NCBI RefSeq assembly: GCF_003977595.1 | Contig: NZ_RYYR01000009.1 | Location: 62,001-126,000, forward strand | Source: Lysinibacillus antri | GTDB taxonomy: Bacteria > Bacillota > Bacilli > Bacillales_A > Planococcaceae | Length of the DNA stretch: 64,000 nt | Direction: 5' to 3' | Shown: in pieces, positions 1 to 7,987 of the stretch | Numbering within the stretch: position 1 is the first letter of the stretch | How the letters are laid out: each line of letters opens with the position of its first letter | Program-made: the position numbers and the translations under genes | The notes under the pieces: model-generated | Databases searched by the model: none | Told to the model about the DNA's origin: nothing | What the model saw: the letters and a program-made list of their open reading frames with translations, nothing else

Positions 1-167
1 CCATGGCAATTGATTATGAAATGGAACCACCAATGTTTAAAGTGTCTGACACACATTATGCAAAAACGTGGCTATTGCATCCAGATGCACCAGAAGTTCA
101 AATTCCTGAGGCAATTTCACAAAGAATTGAAGGGTATTTAAAGGAGGCGCAAGAAAATGGCAAATAA
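1..167 (+). CDS. Oligopeptide/dipeptide ABC transporter ATP-binding protein, C-terminal end (partial)
   Basis: Only the last 54 or so codons are inside the window; the reading frame is open from the left edge (codons starting at position 3) to TAA at 165-167. The residues, including MEPPMFKV and a basic C-terminal tail, fit the end of an OppD/DppD-type ATPase, the usual partner directly upstream of OppF. The last 11 bases overlap the next gene, and the ribosome-binding site AAAGGAGG of that gene lies inside this one, which indicates translational coupling. No Walker motif can be seen in the part present, so the call rests mainly on context. Confidence 0.75.
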   Translation, partial: MAIDYEMEPPMFKVSDTHYAKTWLLHPDAPEVQIPEAISQRIEGYLKEAQENGK

Positions 168-1065
168 GTTGCTCGAAGTAAAAAACTTAAAACAATATTT
201 CGGCTCTCCGTCAAACCCGATAAAAGCAGTAGATGGTATTAGTTTTGATGTATACGAAGGTGAGACACTCGGTTTAGTAGGAGAATCGGGTTGTGGAAAA
301 TCAACGACAGGTCGATCAATCATTCGTTTATACGATATAACGGATGGTGAAATTCTATTTAAAGGTAAAAATATTCGTGAAGCGAAATCTCGAAAAGAGT
401 TAAAAGAATTCAACCGAGAAATGCAAATGATTTTCCAAGATCCATATGCATCACTTAATCCGCGTATGACGGCAGGAGAAATCATTAGCGAGGGCTTTGA
501 TATTCATGGTCTATATAAAAATAAACAAGAGCGTCGTGAACGAATTGGCACATTGCTAGAGGCAGTTGGTTTAAATCGTGAACATGCGAACCGCTATGCA
601 CACGAATTTTCCGGTGGGCAACGTCAGCGTATTGGGATTGCTCGTGCGTTGAGCTTAAACCCAAGCTTTATTATTGCCGATGAACCAATTTCTGCCCTTG
701 ACGTGTCAATCCAAGCACAAGTGGTTAACTTATTGAAGCAGTTACAAAAAGAACGCAATTTAACGTATTTGTTTATTGCCCATGACTTATCGATGGTAAA
801 ATATATTAGTGACCGTATTGCAGTTATGTATAGAGGGAAAGTTGTGGAGTTAGGGACGTCAGATGAAATTTATCATCACCCAATTCATCCATATACAAAA
901 TCTCTTTTATCGGCGGTACCTCTTCCTGACCCAGTGACAGAAAGAAAACGTGAGCGAATTCCATATGTCCATGAAGAAACGACGGAAGAAATGAAGGTCC
1001 ACGAAGTACTACCAAATCACTTTGTATATGGTTCGGACAGTCAAATTAGAAAGTGGAAAAACTAA
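157..1065 (+). CDS. oppF: Oligopeptide ABC transporter ATP-binding protein OppF-like
   Basis: A 302-residue ATPase that would power import of oligopeptides or dipeptides with OppD and two membrane permeases. Walker A GESGCGKST lies at residues 42-50, the ABC signature SGGQ at 152-155 and Walker B FIIADE at 171-176. The C-terminal part carries the HPIHPYTKSLLSAVPLPDP region typical of the oligopeptide/dipeptide subfamily. The start is supported by AAAGGAGG about 10 bases upstream inside the preceding gene. It is the last gene of its operon, because an intrinsic terminator follows at 1108-1148. OppF and DppF cannot be separated from sequence alone. Confidence 0.92.
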   Translation: MANKLLEVKNLKQYFGSPSNPIKAVDGISFDVYEGETLGLVGESGCGKSTTGRSIIRLYDITDGEILFKGKNIREAKSRKELKEFNREMQMIFQDPYASLNPRMTAGEIISEGFDIHGLYKNKQERRERIGTLLEAVGLNREHANRYAHEFSGGQRQRIGIARALSLNPSFIIADEPISALDVSIQAQVVNLLKQLQKERNLTYLFIAHDLSMVKYISDRIAVMYRGKVVELGTSDEIYHHPIHPYTKSLLSAVPLPDPVTERKRERIPYVHEETTEEMKVHEVLPNHFVYGSDSQIRKWKN

Positions 1066-1107
1066 TAATCACCTGAGAGTTTAATAACATGACGTTTTAT
1101 AATAGTA

Positions 1108-1148
1108 GGTGAGGCATACTTAATTAAGAGATGCCTCGCCTTCTTTAT
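1108..1148 (+). terminator. Intrinsic terminator of the opp operon
   Basis: GGTGAGGCAT at 1108-1117 pairs with ATGCCTCGCC at 1131-1140 (one G-T pair), followed by a T-rich stretch. Confidence 0.8.
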
Positions 1149-1165
1149 TATTCGATGGAGTATTA

Positions 1166-1194
1166 TTGACATGTTCATCATCCATGAATATAAT
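1166..1194 (+). promoter_or_regulatory. Consensus sigma-A promoter upstream of the 31-codon ORF and rsgA
   Basis: TTGACA at 1166-1171, a 17-base spacer and TATAAT at 1189-1194: a perfect match to the vegetative consensus. It lies just after the opp terminator and starts a new transcription unit. Confidence 0.8.
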
Positions 1195-1228
1195 AAAAAG
1201 ACAAATAAAGGGAGTAGGTGATGTAATT

Positions 1229-1324
1229 ATGGCAAATGTATATGCGATTGTTGAAAAGCGATTTGGTTTGTCTAATTTCATTCATCTCAAAAGTAACGAT
1301 TTATTTGTGCTTGGTCATAATTAG
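1229..1324 (+). CDS. Small ORF (31 aa) upstream of rsgA, possible leader peptide
   Basis: ATG at 1229 opens 31 codons ending in TAG at 1322-1324; the product begins MANVYAIVEKRFGLSNF. It has a good ribosome-binding site, TAGGTGAT at 1215-1222, six bases before the ATG, and follows a consensus promoter by about 35 bases. I do not recognise the peptide. It may be a real microprotein or a translated leader affecting the rsgA-like gene, which starts 120 bases further on. No clear attenuator hairpin was found between the two. Confidence 0.5.
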   Translation: MANVYAIVEKRFGLSNFIHLKSNDLFVLGHN

Positions 1325-1444
1325 GCTAGGCTTACTTTCTTATACTCTTGAATGTGATGAAATCTTATGACTGCCAAATCGCAGAACATAAGGTTTTTTA
1401 TTTTGTCTAAGTTTTGGATCAATCACAATCAGGAGGAATACCCT

Positions 1445-2515
1445 TTGAATTTACAAACATTAGGATTTACATCGCACTTTGAAGAGCAATTTACGCAATT
1501 TAAAAATAATGAAAAATATGTAAACTGTGTGCCAGCACGAGTTGTCATCGAACATAAACATTCGTATCGGGTGCTTTCAACACAAGGAGAATGGCTTGCG
1601 ACGGTAGCTGGTCATTTCGCTTATGAAGCCTACTCTAGAACAGACTATCCCGCAGTAGGTGATTGGGTGCTTGTTGAAAAAATGGCGGGTGAAGATCGTG
1701 CAGTTATTCATCAGTTATTTACGAGAAAATCTTCATTTTCCCGTAAAATCGCAGGGACTGAAATTGAAGAACAAATTGTCGCATCCAATGTGGATATTGT
1801 GTTACTCGTAATGAGTTTAAATGAAGATTTTAACTTACGCAGATTAGAGCGGTATATTATTGCGGCATGGGATTCAGGTGCAAAACCTGTCATAGTATTA
1901 ACAAAAGCAGATATGTGTTTGGACATCGAATATTACTTACGAGAAATCGAAGCAATCGCCATGGGAGTTGACATCATTGTTACAAGTGCTCTTACTGGGG
2001 AGGGAATTGAACAAGTTAGGTCATTATTTACATCGGGTGTTACGGGTGCACTACTTGGCTCTTCTGGAGTAGGGAAATCGACATTAACAAATGCACTATA
2101 CGGTCAAGATAAAATGAACGTTGCAAGCATTCGAGATGATGACGCAAAAGGGAGACATACAACAACCCACCGAGAACTAGTCATTTTACCGAATGGTGGT
2201 TGCTTGATTGATACACCAGGCATGCGAGAGCTCCAACTATGGAATCAGAGTGACAGTTTAGCTAGTGGTTTCCAAGATATTGAGTCTCTTTCAGCACATT
2301 GTCGATACCGAGATTGTACGCATACAAACGAACCTCATTGTGCGGTCTTACACGCTATTGATAATGGCGCGCTAGAGTTATCTCGCTTACAAAGCTATTT
2401 TAAACTACAAAAAGAACTAGCATTTATGGAAAGAAAAACAAACACACAAGCACGGCTAGCTGAACAACGAAAATGGAAACAAATTTCAAAAGGCTTAAAG
2501 AAAAAGTATAAATAA
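1445..2515 (+). CDS. rsgA: Ribosome small subunit-dependent GTPase RsgA-like
   Basis: A 356-residue circularly permuted GTPase; RsgA acts in late maturation of the 30S ribosomal subunit. An N-terminal OB-like part (about 25-85) is followed by the permuted motifs: TKAD (G4) near 153-156, SAL (G5) near 181, GSSGVGKST (G1) at 205-213 and DTPG (G3) at 256-259. The C-terminal zinc site is C286, C291, H293 and C299. I chose the TTG start at 1445 because AGGAGGAA (1431-1438) lies six bases before it and the product then begins MNLQTLGF; an in-frame ATG at 1367 has no such site. The length fits the longer RsgA form, so it may be a second copy beside a shorter housekeeping RsgA elsewhere. Confidence 0.88.
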   Translation: MNLQTLGFTSHFEEQFTQFKNNEKYVNCVPARVVIEHKHSYRVLSTQGEWLATVAGHFAYEAYSRTDYPAVGDWVLVEKMAGEDRAVIHQLFTRKSSFSRKIAGTEIEEQIVASNVDIVLLVMSLNEDFNLRRLERYIIAAWDSGAKPVIVLTKADMCLDIEYYLREIEAIAMGVDIIVTSALTGEGIEQVRSLFTSGVTGALLGSSGVGKSTLTNALYGQDKMNVASIRDDDAKGRHTTTHRELVILPNGGCLIDTPGMRELQLWNQSDSLASGFQDIESLSAHCRYRDCTHTNEPHCAVLHAIDNGALELSRLQSYFKLQKELAFMERKTNTQARLAEQRKWKQISKGLKKKYK

Positions 2516-2556
2516 TTTTTTTCTCAAAAGATTAGTTATAAGTTACAATATTGTAA

Positions 2557-2589
2557 GGCTTGCGGGACTTTCTCGTTCGCCTTTTTTTT
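2557..2589 (+). terminator. Intrinsic terminator after rsgA
   Basis: GGCTTGCGGGA (2557-2567) pairs with TCTCGTTCGCC through an internal loop and two wobble pairs, followed by eight T. Confidence 0.65.
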
Positions 2590-2666
2590 GTTATTGTGTA
2601 TGAAGACAAGAAAACTTGAATAGGGTTTACTATAGACAAGTATTTTAGTACATAAGGAGAGTTTTA

Positions 2667-3275
2667 ATGGAGAATTGGATTACAACGATTATGGAGGATT
2701 TTGGATACATAGGTGTTTTCCTATTAATCATGTTAGAAAACTTATTTCCTCCAATCCCTTCAGAGGTCATTTTAACCTTTGGAGGATTTATGACGACCTC
2801 TACAAATTTAACGGTAACGGGTGTTGTCATTGCTTCAACAGTGGGATCCGTTGTCGGAGCAATTATCTTATATGGTATCGGTGCAATTGTTGGAATTAAA
2901 AGAATTGAACGCTTTGTCGATAAGTGGGGAAAAGTTTTACGGTTAACAAGTAGAGATATTCATAAAGCAAATTCTTGGTTTGAGAAATATGATGTCTGGA
3001 CGGTATTCTTCTGTCGATTTATTCCATTAATACGAAGCTTAATTTCATTACCAGCCGGATTAGCAAAAATGAACTTCGGTGTATTCTTACTACTAACAAC
3101 TTTAGGTACATTAATTTGGAACTTGGTATTGGTCAATGTAGGAGCTGCTGTAGGTGATTCTTGGGAGGTTATTGTCCACTATATGGATATCTATTCTAAC
3201 ATTGCTTATGCGGCATTAGCGTTAATTTTTATTGTGGTTGTGATTCGATTCTATAGGAAAAAGATGAGAAGTTAA
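2667..3275 (+). CDS. DedA family membrane protein
   Basis: A 202-residue polytopic membrane protein of the DedA (SNARE-associated/VTT) superfamily. Visible family marks are the N-terminal ENLFPPIPSEVIL segment, with its reentrant-loop prolines, and the later FCRFIPLIRSLISLPAGLAKM motif with conserved arginines. DedA proteins are implicated in lipid-carrier flipping and in tolerance to antimicrobial peptides and membrane-potential stress; which activity applies here cannot be told. The start is supported by AAGGAGAG a few bases upstream. The gene stands alone between terminators, so neighbours give no hint about substrate. Confidence 0.9.
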   Translation: MENWITTIMEDFGYIGVFLLIMLENLFPPIPSEVILTFGGFMTTSTNLTVTGVVIASTVGSVVGAIILYGIGAIVGIKRIERFVDKWGKVLRLTSRDIHKANSWFEKYDVWTVFFCRFIPLIRSLISLPAGLAKMNFGVFLLLTTLGTLIWNLVLVNVGAAVGDSWEVIVHYMDIYSNIAYAALALIFIVVVIRFYRKKMRS

Positions 3276-3280
3276 ATGTT

Positions 3281-3310
3281 AGGAGGGAATCCGTATATGG
3301 ACTCCCTCCT
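3281..3310. terminator. Bidirectional terminator between convergent genes
   Basis: AGGAGGGA (3281-3288) and TCCCTCCT (3303-3310) form a perfect 8-bp stem between the dedA-type gene and the convergent MFS gene, followed by a short T run on the plus strand. Confidence 0.7.
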
Positions 3311-3311
3311 T

Positions 3312-4520
3312 TTAGATTGGTTTTTCCACTTTATCTTTCGGTAAAAAGAAGGCGGCGATTAATAAGATCGGTAGAATGGATACAAGTTTAATTGTATTCG
3401 CAATCCCAATGCTATCTAATAGTAAACCTATCACTACAGCACCAATAGCGCCCATTCCAAATGCAAACCCCGTAGTTAACCCCGCCATCGTTCCAATTTT
3501 ACTTGGAACGAGCTCCTGTGCGTAAACCACTGTAACGGAGAAACTGATCATAATTAATGTTCCAATGATGATTAGAAAAATCAGCACGACCCATATTGGC
3601 ATGTATGGTAACAATAAACAAAATGGAAGTGGCCCTACGACAGAGAGTAGAATGACATTTTTACGTCCAATTCGATCTGATAGGGACCCACCAAAAAAAG
3701 TACCTACCACGCCACAAGCCATGAAAATAAAGATAAAGATTTGTCCCATTCTCAATGTTAAATCATAATGGTCCATTAAGTAGAATACATAGAAACTTGT
3801 TATATTCGTTGTATAAAATGAACGAGCAAAAATAATGACCATTAATAACGTTAAGGCAATTCCTACTTGTTTTTTCGTTAAAGGTGGTAATGAGGAGATT
3901 AATACTTTTTTCTTTTTGTTTGATAACTTTTCTGCCTCTAATCTACGCACATACCATCTAGAAATTTTCAGTAAAATGGCAATCCCTAAAGTTGTGAATA
4001 ATAGTACGATTGCTGCGCCACGCTGTCCATATACATCTAAAATGAATGCACTAATTAACGGTGCTAAAGCTTGTCCAGAGTTTCCACCAACTTGATAAAT
4101 CGATTGGGCAAGGCCACGTTTATTCCCAGCAGACATGAATGATACTCGAGAACCTTCAGGATGGAAAACGGCTGATCCAAAACCTAAAAATAACACAGAA
4201 ATCAGGATTAACCAATATTGCTCAGCTAATATGAGCATAGTCAAACCAATAAACGAGCACATCATGCCAATAGGTAACGCATAAGGCATTGGTTTTTTAT
4301 CACTAACAAACCCCACAACCGGTTGGAGGGCAGATGAAAACATATTTAAGACGAAAGAGATAATGCCAAGCTCCGTGAAAGATAGTCCTAAATCGCGTTC
4401 AAGTAAAGGAAACATCGCTGGTACGACAGACTGCATCGTATCATTGATTAAATGAGCTACTCCTATGGCAATCATAACCGGATAAATAGGGTTATTGAGA
4501 GTAGCTTTTGTATCATTCAT
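3312..4520 (-). CDS. MFS transporter, fosmidomycin-resistance (Fsr) type
   Basis: A 402-residue major facilitator with about 12 membrane segments. HLINDTMQSVVPAMFPLL near the start and FGSAVFHPEGSRVS in the first half are typical of the fosmidomycin-resistance protein group, exporters of the drug and probably of related small molecules. The native substrate is unknown. The reading frame could open at a GTG at 4529, but the ATG at 4520 has AGAAGGTGA directly upstream with five bases of spacing and is preferred. The gene is monocistronic and convergent with the dedA-type gene. Divergently beyond it begins the attenuated leader of a second MFS exporter. Confidence 0.85.
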   Translation of the reverse strand: MNDTKATLNNPIYPVMIAIGVAHLINDTMQSVVPAMFPLLERDLGLSFTELGIISFVLNMFSSALQPVVGFVSDKKPMPYALPIGMMCSFIGLTMLILAEQYWLILISVLFLGFGSAVFHPEGSRVSFMSAGNKRGLAQSIYQVGGNSGQALAPLISAFILDVYGQRGAAIVLLFTTLGIAILLKISRWYVRRLEAEKLSNKKKKVLISSLPPLTKKQVGIALTLLMVIIFARSFYTTNITSFYVFYLMDHYDLTLRMGQIFIFIFMACGVVGTFFGGSLSDRIGRKNVILLSVVGPLPFCLLLPYMPIWVVLIFLIIIGTLIMISFSVTVVYAQELVPSKIGTMAGLTTGFAFGMGAIGAVVIGLLLDSIGIANTIKLVSILPILLIAAFFLPKDKVEKPI

Positions 4521-4620
4521 AATAGTCACCTTCTAATCTAAATTCGTATTTACAATTATACCCCTAAATAGCTAATTTCATAGAAAAGTGTATTATTTCT
4601 TATAATTTCCATTTCTAAAA

Positions 4621-4649
4621 TTGATAGAGGGATTTGGTTATGCTATAAT
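4621..4649 (+). promoter_or_regulatory. Sigma-A promoter of the Mef-like exporter leader
   Basis: TTGATA at 4621-4626, a 17-base spacer and TATAAT at 4644-4649, with TGC before the -10 (extended -10). Transcription would start about 30 bases before the leader peptide. Confidence 0.75.
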
Positions 4650-4684
4650 TTCATCATCTTATAAAGAAATGGAGGGTTCCTACA

Positions 4685-4726
4685 ATGCAATCAGTTAGAC
4701 TACGTATCCAAACTTCGAACCGTTAA
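4685..4726 (+). CDS. 13-residue leader peptide with Arg-Leu-Arg motif
   Basis: ATG at 4685 to TAA at 4724-4726 encodes MQSVRLRIQTSNR, preceded by a strong GGAGGG site. The peptide has an Arg-X-Arg (+X+) motif at residues 5-7. Macrolide-bound ribosomes are known to stall at such motifs in leaders of ErmD-type methylases and Mef/Msr transporters. The Arg-Leu codons AGA CTA form part of the left arm of the downstream terminator stem, so a ribosome stalled here would block terminator formation. That the leader responds to macrolides is inferred from the motif and from the Mef-like exporter downstream. Confidence 0.75.
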   Translation: MQSVRLRIQTSNR

Positions 4727-4781
4727 TTTAATACGTTCAAGGCTCTCGTGCTAGAGTAAATGGGATTAGTCTGACTTTTTT
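4693..4781 (+). terminator. Attenuator terminator overlapping the leader peptide
   Basis: AGTTAGACTA (4693-4702, inside the leader ORF) pairs with TAGTCTGACT (4767-4776) over 10 bp with one wobble, followed by a T run. Competing inner pairings exist: ACGTAT near 4702 with ATACGT near 4731, and CTCT/AGAG around 4743-4756. This is the layout expected of a ribosome-stalling transcription attenuator. Confidence 0.65.
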
Positions 4782-4862
4782 AGGAAACCTTTATTTTACG
4801 TTGTGAAAAGTAGGGATACGTGTATCTTCTATTTTTCGAAATTATGCATAAGAAATTGAATT

Positions 4863-4897
4863 GATTTGTTTGGGTTAGTTTCAACAAATCTCTTTTT
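4863..4897 (+). terminator. Second terminator-like hairpin in the exporter leader
   Basis: GATTTGTT (4863-4870) pairs perfectly with AACAAATC (4883-4890), followed by TCTTTTT. It lies between the leader peptide and the exporter and belongs to no other gene. Confidence 0.55.
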
Positions 4898-4939
4898 CCT
4901 ATGTCTTAATAAATCGGTTTTTTTATCCCTTTACTTACG

Positions 4940-4967
4940 AACACAGGAGCAAACCTGTGTTTTTTTC
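4940..4967 (+). terminator. Third terminator hairpin, just upstream of the exporter
   Basis: ACACAGG (4941-4947) and CCTGTGT (4954-4960) form a 7-bp stem followed by a long T run. It sits about 70 bases before the exporter start and must be bypassed for expression from the upstream promoter. Confidence 0.7.
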
Positions 4968-5039
4968 TATTTAAAATAGTCTTGTGGCGAACGGTTCTAC
5001 TGGCAAATGACAACTTAAAAATAAAAAGGATGTTAATTT

Positions 5040-6290
5040 ATGAATCAAAGAGAACAACTCGCAACACAAAATTGGAAGAAAAACATTACATTATTTTTAA
5101 CAAGCCAAACAATTTCGCTGTTTGGCTCGTCCCTCGTACAATATGCCATCATGTGGTACATTACGTTAACTACGCAGTCTGGCATCATGATGACTATTTC
5201 GATTATTTGTGGGTTTGTACCTGCATTTTTCCTGTCACCCTTTGCAGGAGTATGGGCAGATCGATACAATCGGAAATTGTTAATTATTTTCTCGGACTCG
5301 ATGATCGCCATTGCGACACTTATATTAGCGATCTTGTTTTTAAATGGGTATGATTCTATGTGGCTTTTATTTGTTATGTATGCAATTCGAGCTGTTGGAA
5401 CAGGTATTCAAATGCCAGCAGTTGGAGCAATTTTGCCGCAAATCGTTCCTGAAGATAAACTCACGAAAGTAAATGGAGTAAATGGAAGTATTCAAGCGAT
5501 GATTATGCTGCTTTCTCCAATGGCTAGTGCTGGATTACTTTCTATTGCAACGATCGAAGTAATTTTCTTTATTGATGTAATTACGGCTGCAATTGCGGTA
5601 TTAACATTGGTACTATTTTTAAAAATTCCTGCTCATAAAAAGGCGCAAGAACAACAAACGACAAGTTATTTCAATGATTTTAAAGCAGGGCTAGACTATA
5701 TAAAAAATCATGAGTTTCTTAAAAAGTTTTTTACGTTTTTTGCTTTATTTTTAATATTAGCGGCCCCGGCTTCGTTTTTAACGCCCCTACAAGTAACTAG
5801 AACATTTGGTGCAAATGAATGGTATTTGTCAGCGATTGAAATAGCCTTTTCAATCGGAATGATGATTGGCGGGATTGCCATTGCCACATGGGGTGGATTT
5901 GAAAATCGAACGCATACAATGACGCTTTCCGCTTTTGCATTTGGAATCTGTACATTATTCCTAGGGATTGTGCCGGTATTTTGGATTTATTTAATATTCA
6001 TGGGACTCATTGGGGTTGCCATGCCGATCTTTAATACTCCAGCTACGGTATTACTTCAGGAAAAAGTAGAAGGGGATTATCTTGGACGTGTGTTTGGGGT
6101 CATGACAATGATTTCAACTTCTGTTATGCCATTATCCATGCTGGTCTTTGGTCCACTTGCAGATATGATTGATATTGAATGGCTATTAATTGGAACAGGG
6201 ATTGTCATTTTTATCCTGAGCTTCTCGCTTGTAGGAAGTAAGGTATTGATGGAAGCTGGAAAACCGGTTGATAAACAAGTAAGTGAGTAA
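5040..6290 (+). CDS. MFS drug exporter, Mef (macrolide efflux)-like
   Basis: A 416-residue major facilitator of the DHA3/MFS_3 type that contains Mef macrolide exporters. The N-terminal WKKNITLFLTSQTISLFGSS, the loop AGVWADRYNRK, the segment RAVGTGIQMPAVGAILPQIVP and the late LQEKVEGDYLGRVFG all follow that family. Twelve membrane segments are predicted by eye. The start at 5040 has AAAAGGATG upstream. It is preceded by a roughly 390-base leader with a stalling-type peptide and three terminator hairpins, which strongly suggests drug-inducible expression. The macrolide substrate is an inference; related carriers export other compounds. Confidence 0.85.
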   Translation: MNQREQLATQNWKKNITLFLTSQTISLFGSSLVQYAIMWYITLTTQSGIMMTISIICGFVPAFFLSPFAGVWADRYNRKLLIIFSDSMIAIATLILAILFLNGYDSMWLLFVMYAIRAVGTGIQMPAVGAILPQIVPEDKLTKVNGVNGSIQAMIMLLSPMASAGLLSIATIEVIFFIDVITAAIAVLTLVLFLKIPAHKKAQEQQTTSYFNDFKAGLDYIKNHEFLKKFFTFFALFLILAAPASFLTPLQVTRTFGANEWYLSAIEIAFSIGMMIGGIAIATWGGFENRTHTMTLSAFAFGICTLFLGIVPVFWIYLIFMGLIGVAMPIFNTPATVLLQEKVEGDYLGRVFGVMTMISTSVMPLSMLVFGPLADMIDIEWLLIGTGIVIFILSFSLVGSKVLMEAGKPVDKQVSE

Positions 6291-6296
6291 GTAAAA

Positions 6297-6333
6297 AAGA
6301 AGATTTCGGCGATAAGAACCGAAATCTTCTTTT
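6297..6333. terminator. Bidirectional terminator between the exporter and ndh
   Basis: GAAGATTTCGG (6299-6309) and CCGAAATCTTC (6319-6329) form a perfect 11-bp stem with A-rich and T-rich flanks, serving both convergent genes. Confidence 0.85.
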
Positions 6334-6343
6334 ATATTTTCTA

Positions 6344-7528
6344 TTAATACGCTAATCCGTATAACGCTTTAATGTGAGATAAGTAACGAACGTGACTTGC
6401 TTCTTTCATTAAAGAGGCTGGTAGACCTTTAAGTGGAATGTTATTTCCTCCAACAGTAGCTACACCATCTTTGCGTCCAAGGCTAGCTAATGTACCAGAA
6501 TTAATCGGGTTAAATGTTTCAAGCTTTTGACCACGAATTAAAGCAAATAAGTTATAACCAGCTGTTTCGCCCATTTGCCATGCAACTTGTGCAGTTGGTG
6601 CGTATAATGGACGTCCACCATCAGCAGGTAGGGCAACTGAAGCATCTCCCACAACGAATACTTCTGGATGAGAAGTTGATTGTAAGTATTCATTAATGAT
6701 CGCTTTACCACGGTCACATGCAAGACCAGATTCTTGAACAAGAGGAAGTGCCGCAACACCACCAGTCCAAATGAATGTGTTGGCTGCGATCACAGAACCG
6801 TCTTTTAGTGAAATTTTATTACCTTCTACACCTGTTACAGGTAAACCAGTTAAGAATTCAACCCCGCGTTTTGATAAAGATTCTGTAGCACGTTGGATTA
6901 AATCATCTGGAAGTACAGGAAGAATTTTTGGTCCGGCTTCAACTAGCTTAACGTTGAATTCATTGAAATCAACGCCGTATTTTTTCGCAATTTTAGGGAA
7001 GTTATCAATGATTTCACCAACAAGTTCAACACCTGTTAGACCGCCACCACCGATGACGATTGTTGCATCAGCTGGATTTTTTGATTGTGCATAAGAAGCA
7101 ATTTTACGTTCGATATGCGCGTTGATTTGATTTGCATCGTCAACAGATTTTAATACCATGCTGTTTTCTTCAAGTCCAGGGATACCAAAGTAACCCGTTT
7201 GACTACCTAAAGCAACTACTAGGATATCGTATTCTAAGTATGAGCCGTCAGTAAGGAATACTTCTTTACTTTCAACGTTGAAAGATTTTACTTCCTTTAC
7301 AACGATATTGATGTCTTTTCCTTTAAATAATTTCTCTAAAGGTAAAGCAATCGCAGGTTCTTTAATTGTACCACCAGCAAGACGGTGTAATTCTGTAATA
7401 ATTTGGTGAGTAGGATATTTGTTCACCACTGTAACGTTTGCTTCGTTTTTACCTAAAAATTCACGTAATTTTAGAGCAGTAAGTAATCCGCCGTAACCTG
7501 CACCTAAGATGACGATTTTTTTTGACAT
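6344..7528 (-). CDS. ndh: Type II NADH dehydrogenase (NDH-2)
   Basis: A 394-residue flavoprotein that oxidises NADH and reduces menaquinone at the membrane surface without pumping protons. The N-terminal FAD-binding GAGYGG lies at residues 9-14, and a second dinucleotide-binding GGGGLTGVELVGE near 160 binds NADH. The C-terminal FVVGDASVALPADGGRPLYAPTAQVAWQMGE region is typical of NDH-2, including the AQ(V)A quinone-site sequence. It follows a DUF1641 gene by 36 bases, the same order as yjlC-ndh of Bacillus subtilis. That operon is repressed by the NADH-sensing regulator Rex, and a Rex-like site lies upstream here. Confidence 0.92.
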   Translation of the reverse strand: MSKKIVILGAGYGGLLTALKLREFLGKNEANVTVVNKYPTHQIITELHRLAGGTIKEPAIALPLEKLFKGKDINIVVKEVKSFNVESKEVFLTDGSYLEYDILVVALGSQTGYFGIPGLEENSMVLKSVDDANQINAHIERKIASYAQSKNPADATIVIGGGGLTGVELVGEIIDNFPKIAKKYGVDFNEFNVKLVEAGPKILPVLPDDLIQRATESLSKRGVEFLTGLPVTGVEGNKISLKDGSVIAANTFIWTGGVAALPLVQESGLACDRGKAIINEYLQSTSHPEVFVVGDASVALPADGGRPLYAPTAQVAWQMGETAGYNLFALIRGQKLETFNPINSGTLASLGRKDGVATVGGNNIPLKGLPASLMKEASHVRYLSHIKALYGLAY

Positions 7529-7564
7529 GTTAATCCTCCGTCCTTATTAAGTTTATAATAAAAC

Positions 7565-7987
7565 TTATTGTTGACTTTTACGTTCAGCTTGAATTTCAAT
7601 AAATGCATTTGCAATACGGAATATCTTTTGCACTTCTGGGTCTTTCATTAATTTTAATAAACCGAATAAACCGATAGATTCATTTGTAACTTCTGCACGA
7701 TCTTTCGCTTCGATAGCAGCAGAAGCCAATCCTTTTACGGAATCGATTACTGGTACTGCTACTTCTTTAATACCGTTCACTGTATCATTTTTTAATACGT
7801 CATCAGTAGCTACTAATTGTGCTAAATCATATGCTTTCGTTAGAAGTGTAACTACTTCGGCTAATTTTGGTAATTGCTCTACTAATGTAGTTAGCGATTC
7901 CTGAACTTCAGGCTTTAATAACTGATCAAGTAAATCTAGTTTCCCTTGTCCAATAGCTTGCTGAGCTTGAGTCAATTCTTCTGACAT
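7565..7987 (-). CDS. yjlC: DUF1641 protein YjlC-like
   Basis: A 140-residue, mostly helical soluble protein of the DUF1641 family. The C-terminal GLFGLLKLMKDPEVQKIF is the characteristic family block. Its role is unknown, but members are repeatedly placed next to NADH or formate dehydrogenase genes; here it precedes ndh in the same operon. I chose ATG at 7987 because AAAGGAG lies eight bases upstream; a TTG at 7993 is too close to that site. Confidence 0.85.
   Translation of the reverse strand: MSEELTQAQQAIGQGKLDLLDQLLKPEVQESLTTLVEQLPKLAEVVTLLTKAYDLAQLVATDDVLKNDTVNGIKEVAVPVIDSVKGLASAAIEAKDRAEVTNESIGLFGLLKLMKDPEVQKIFRIANAFIEIQAERKSQQ

Noticed and set aside
4982-5353. 123-codon plus-strand frame overlapping the start of the Mef-like exporter
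   Set aside because: It covers the exporter in another frame, has no ribosome-binding site and resembles no protein family.
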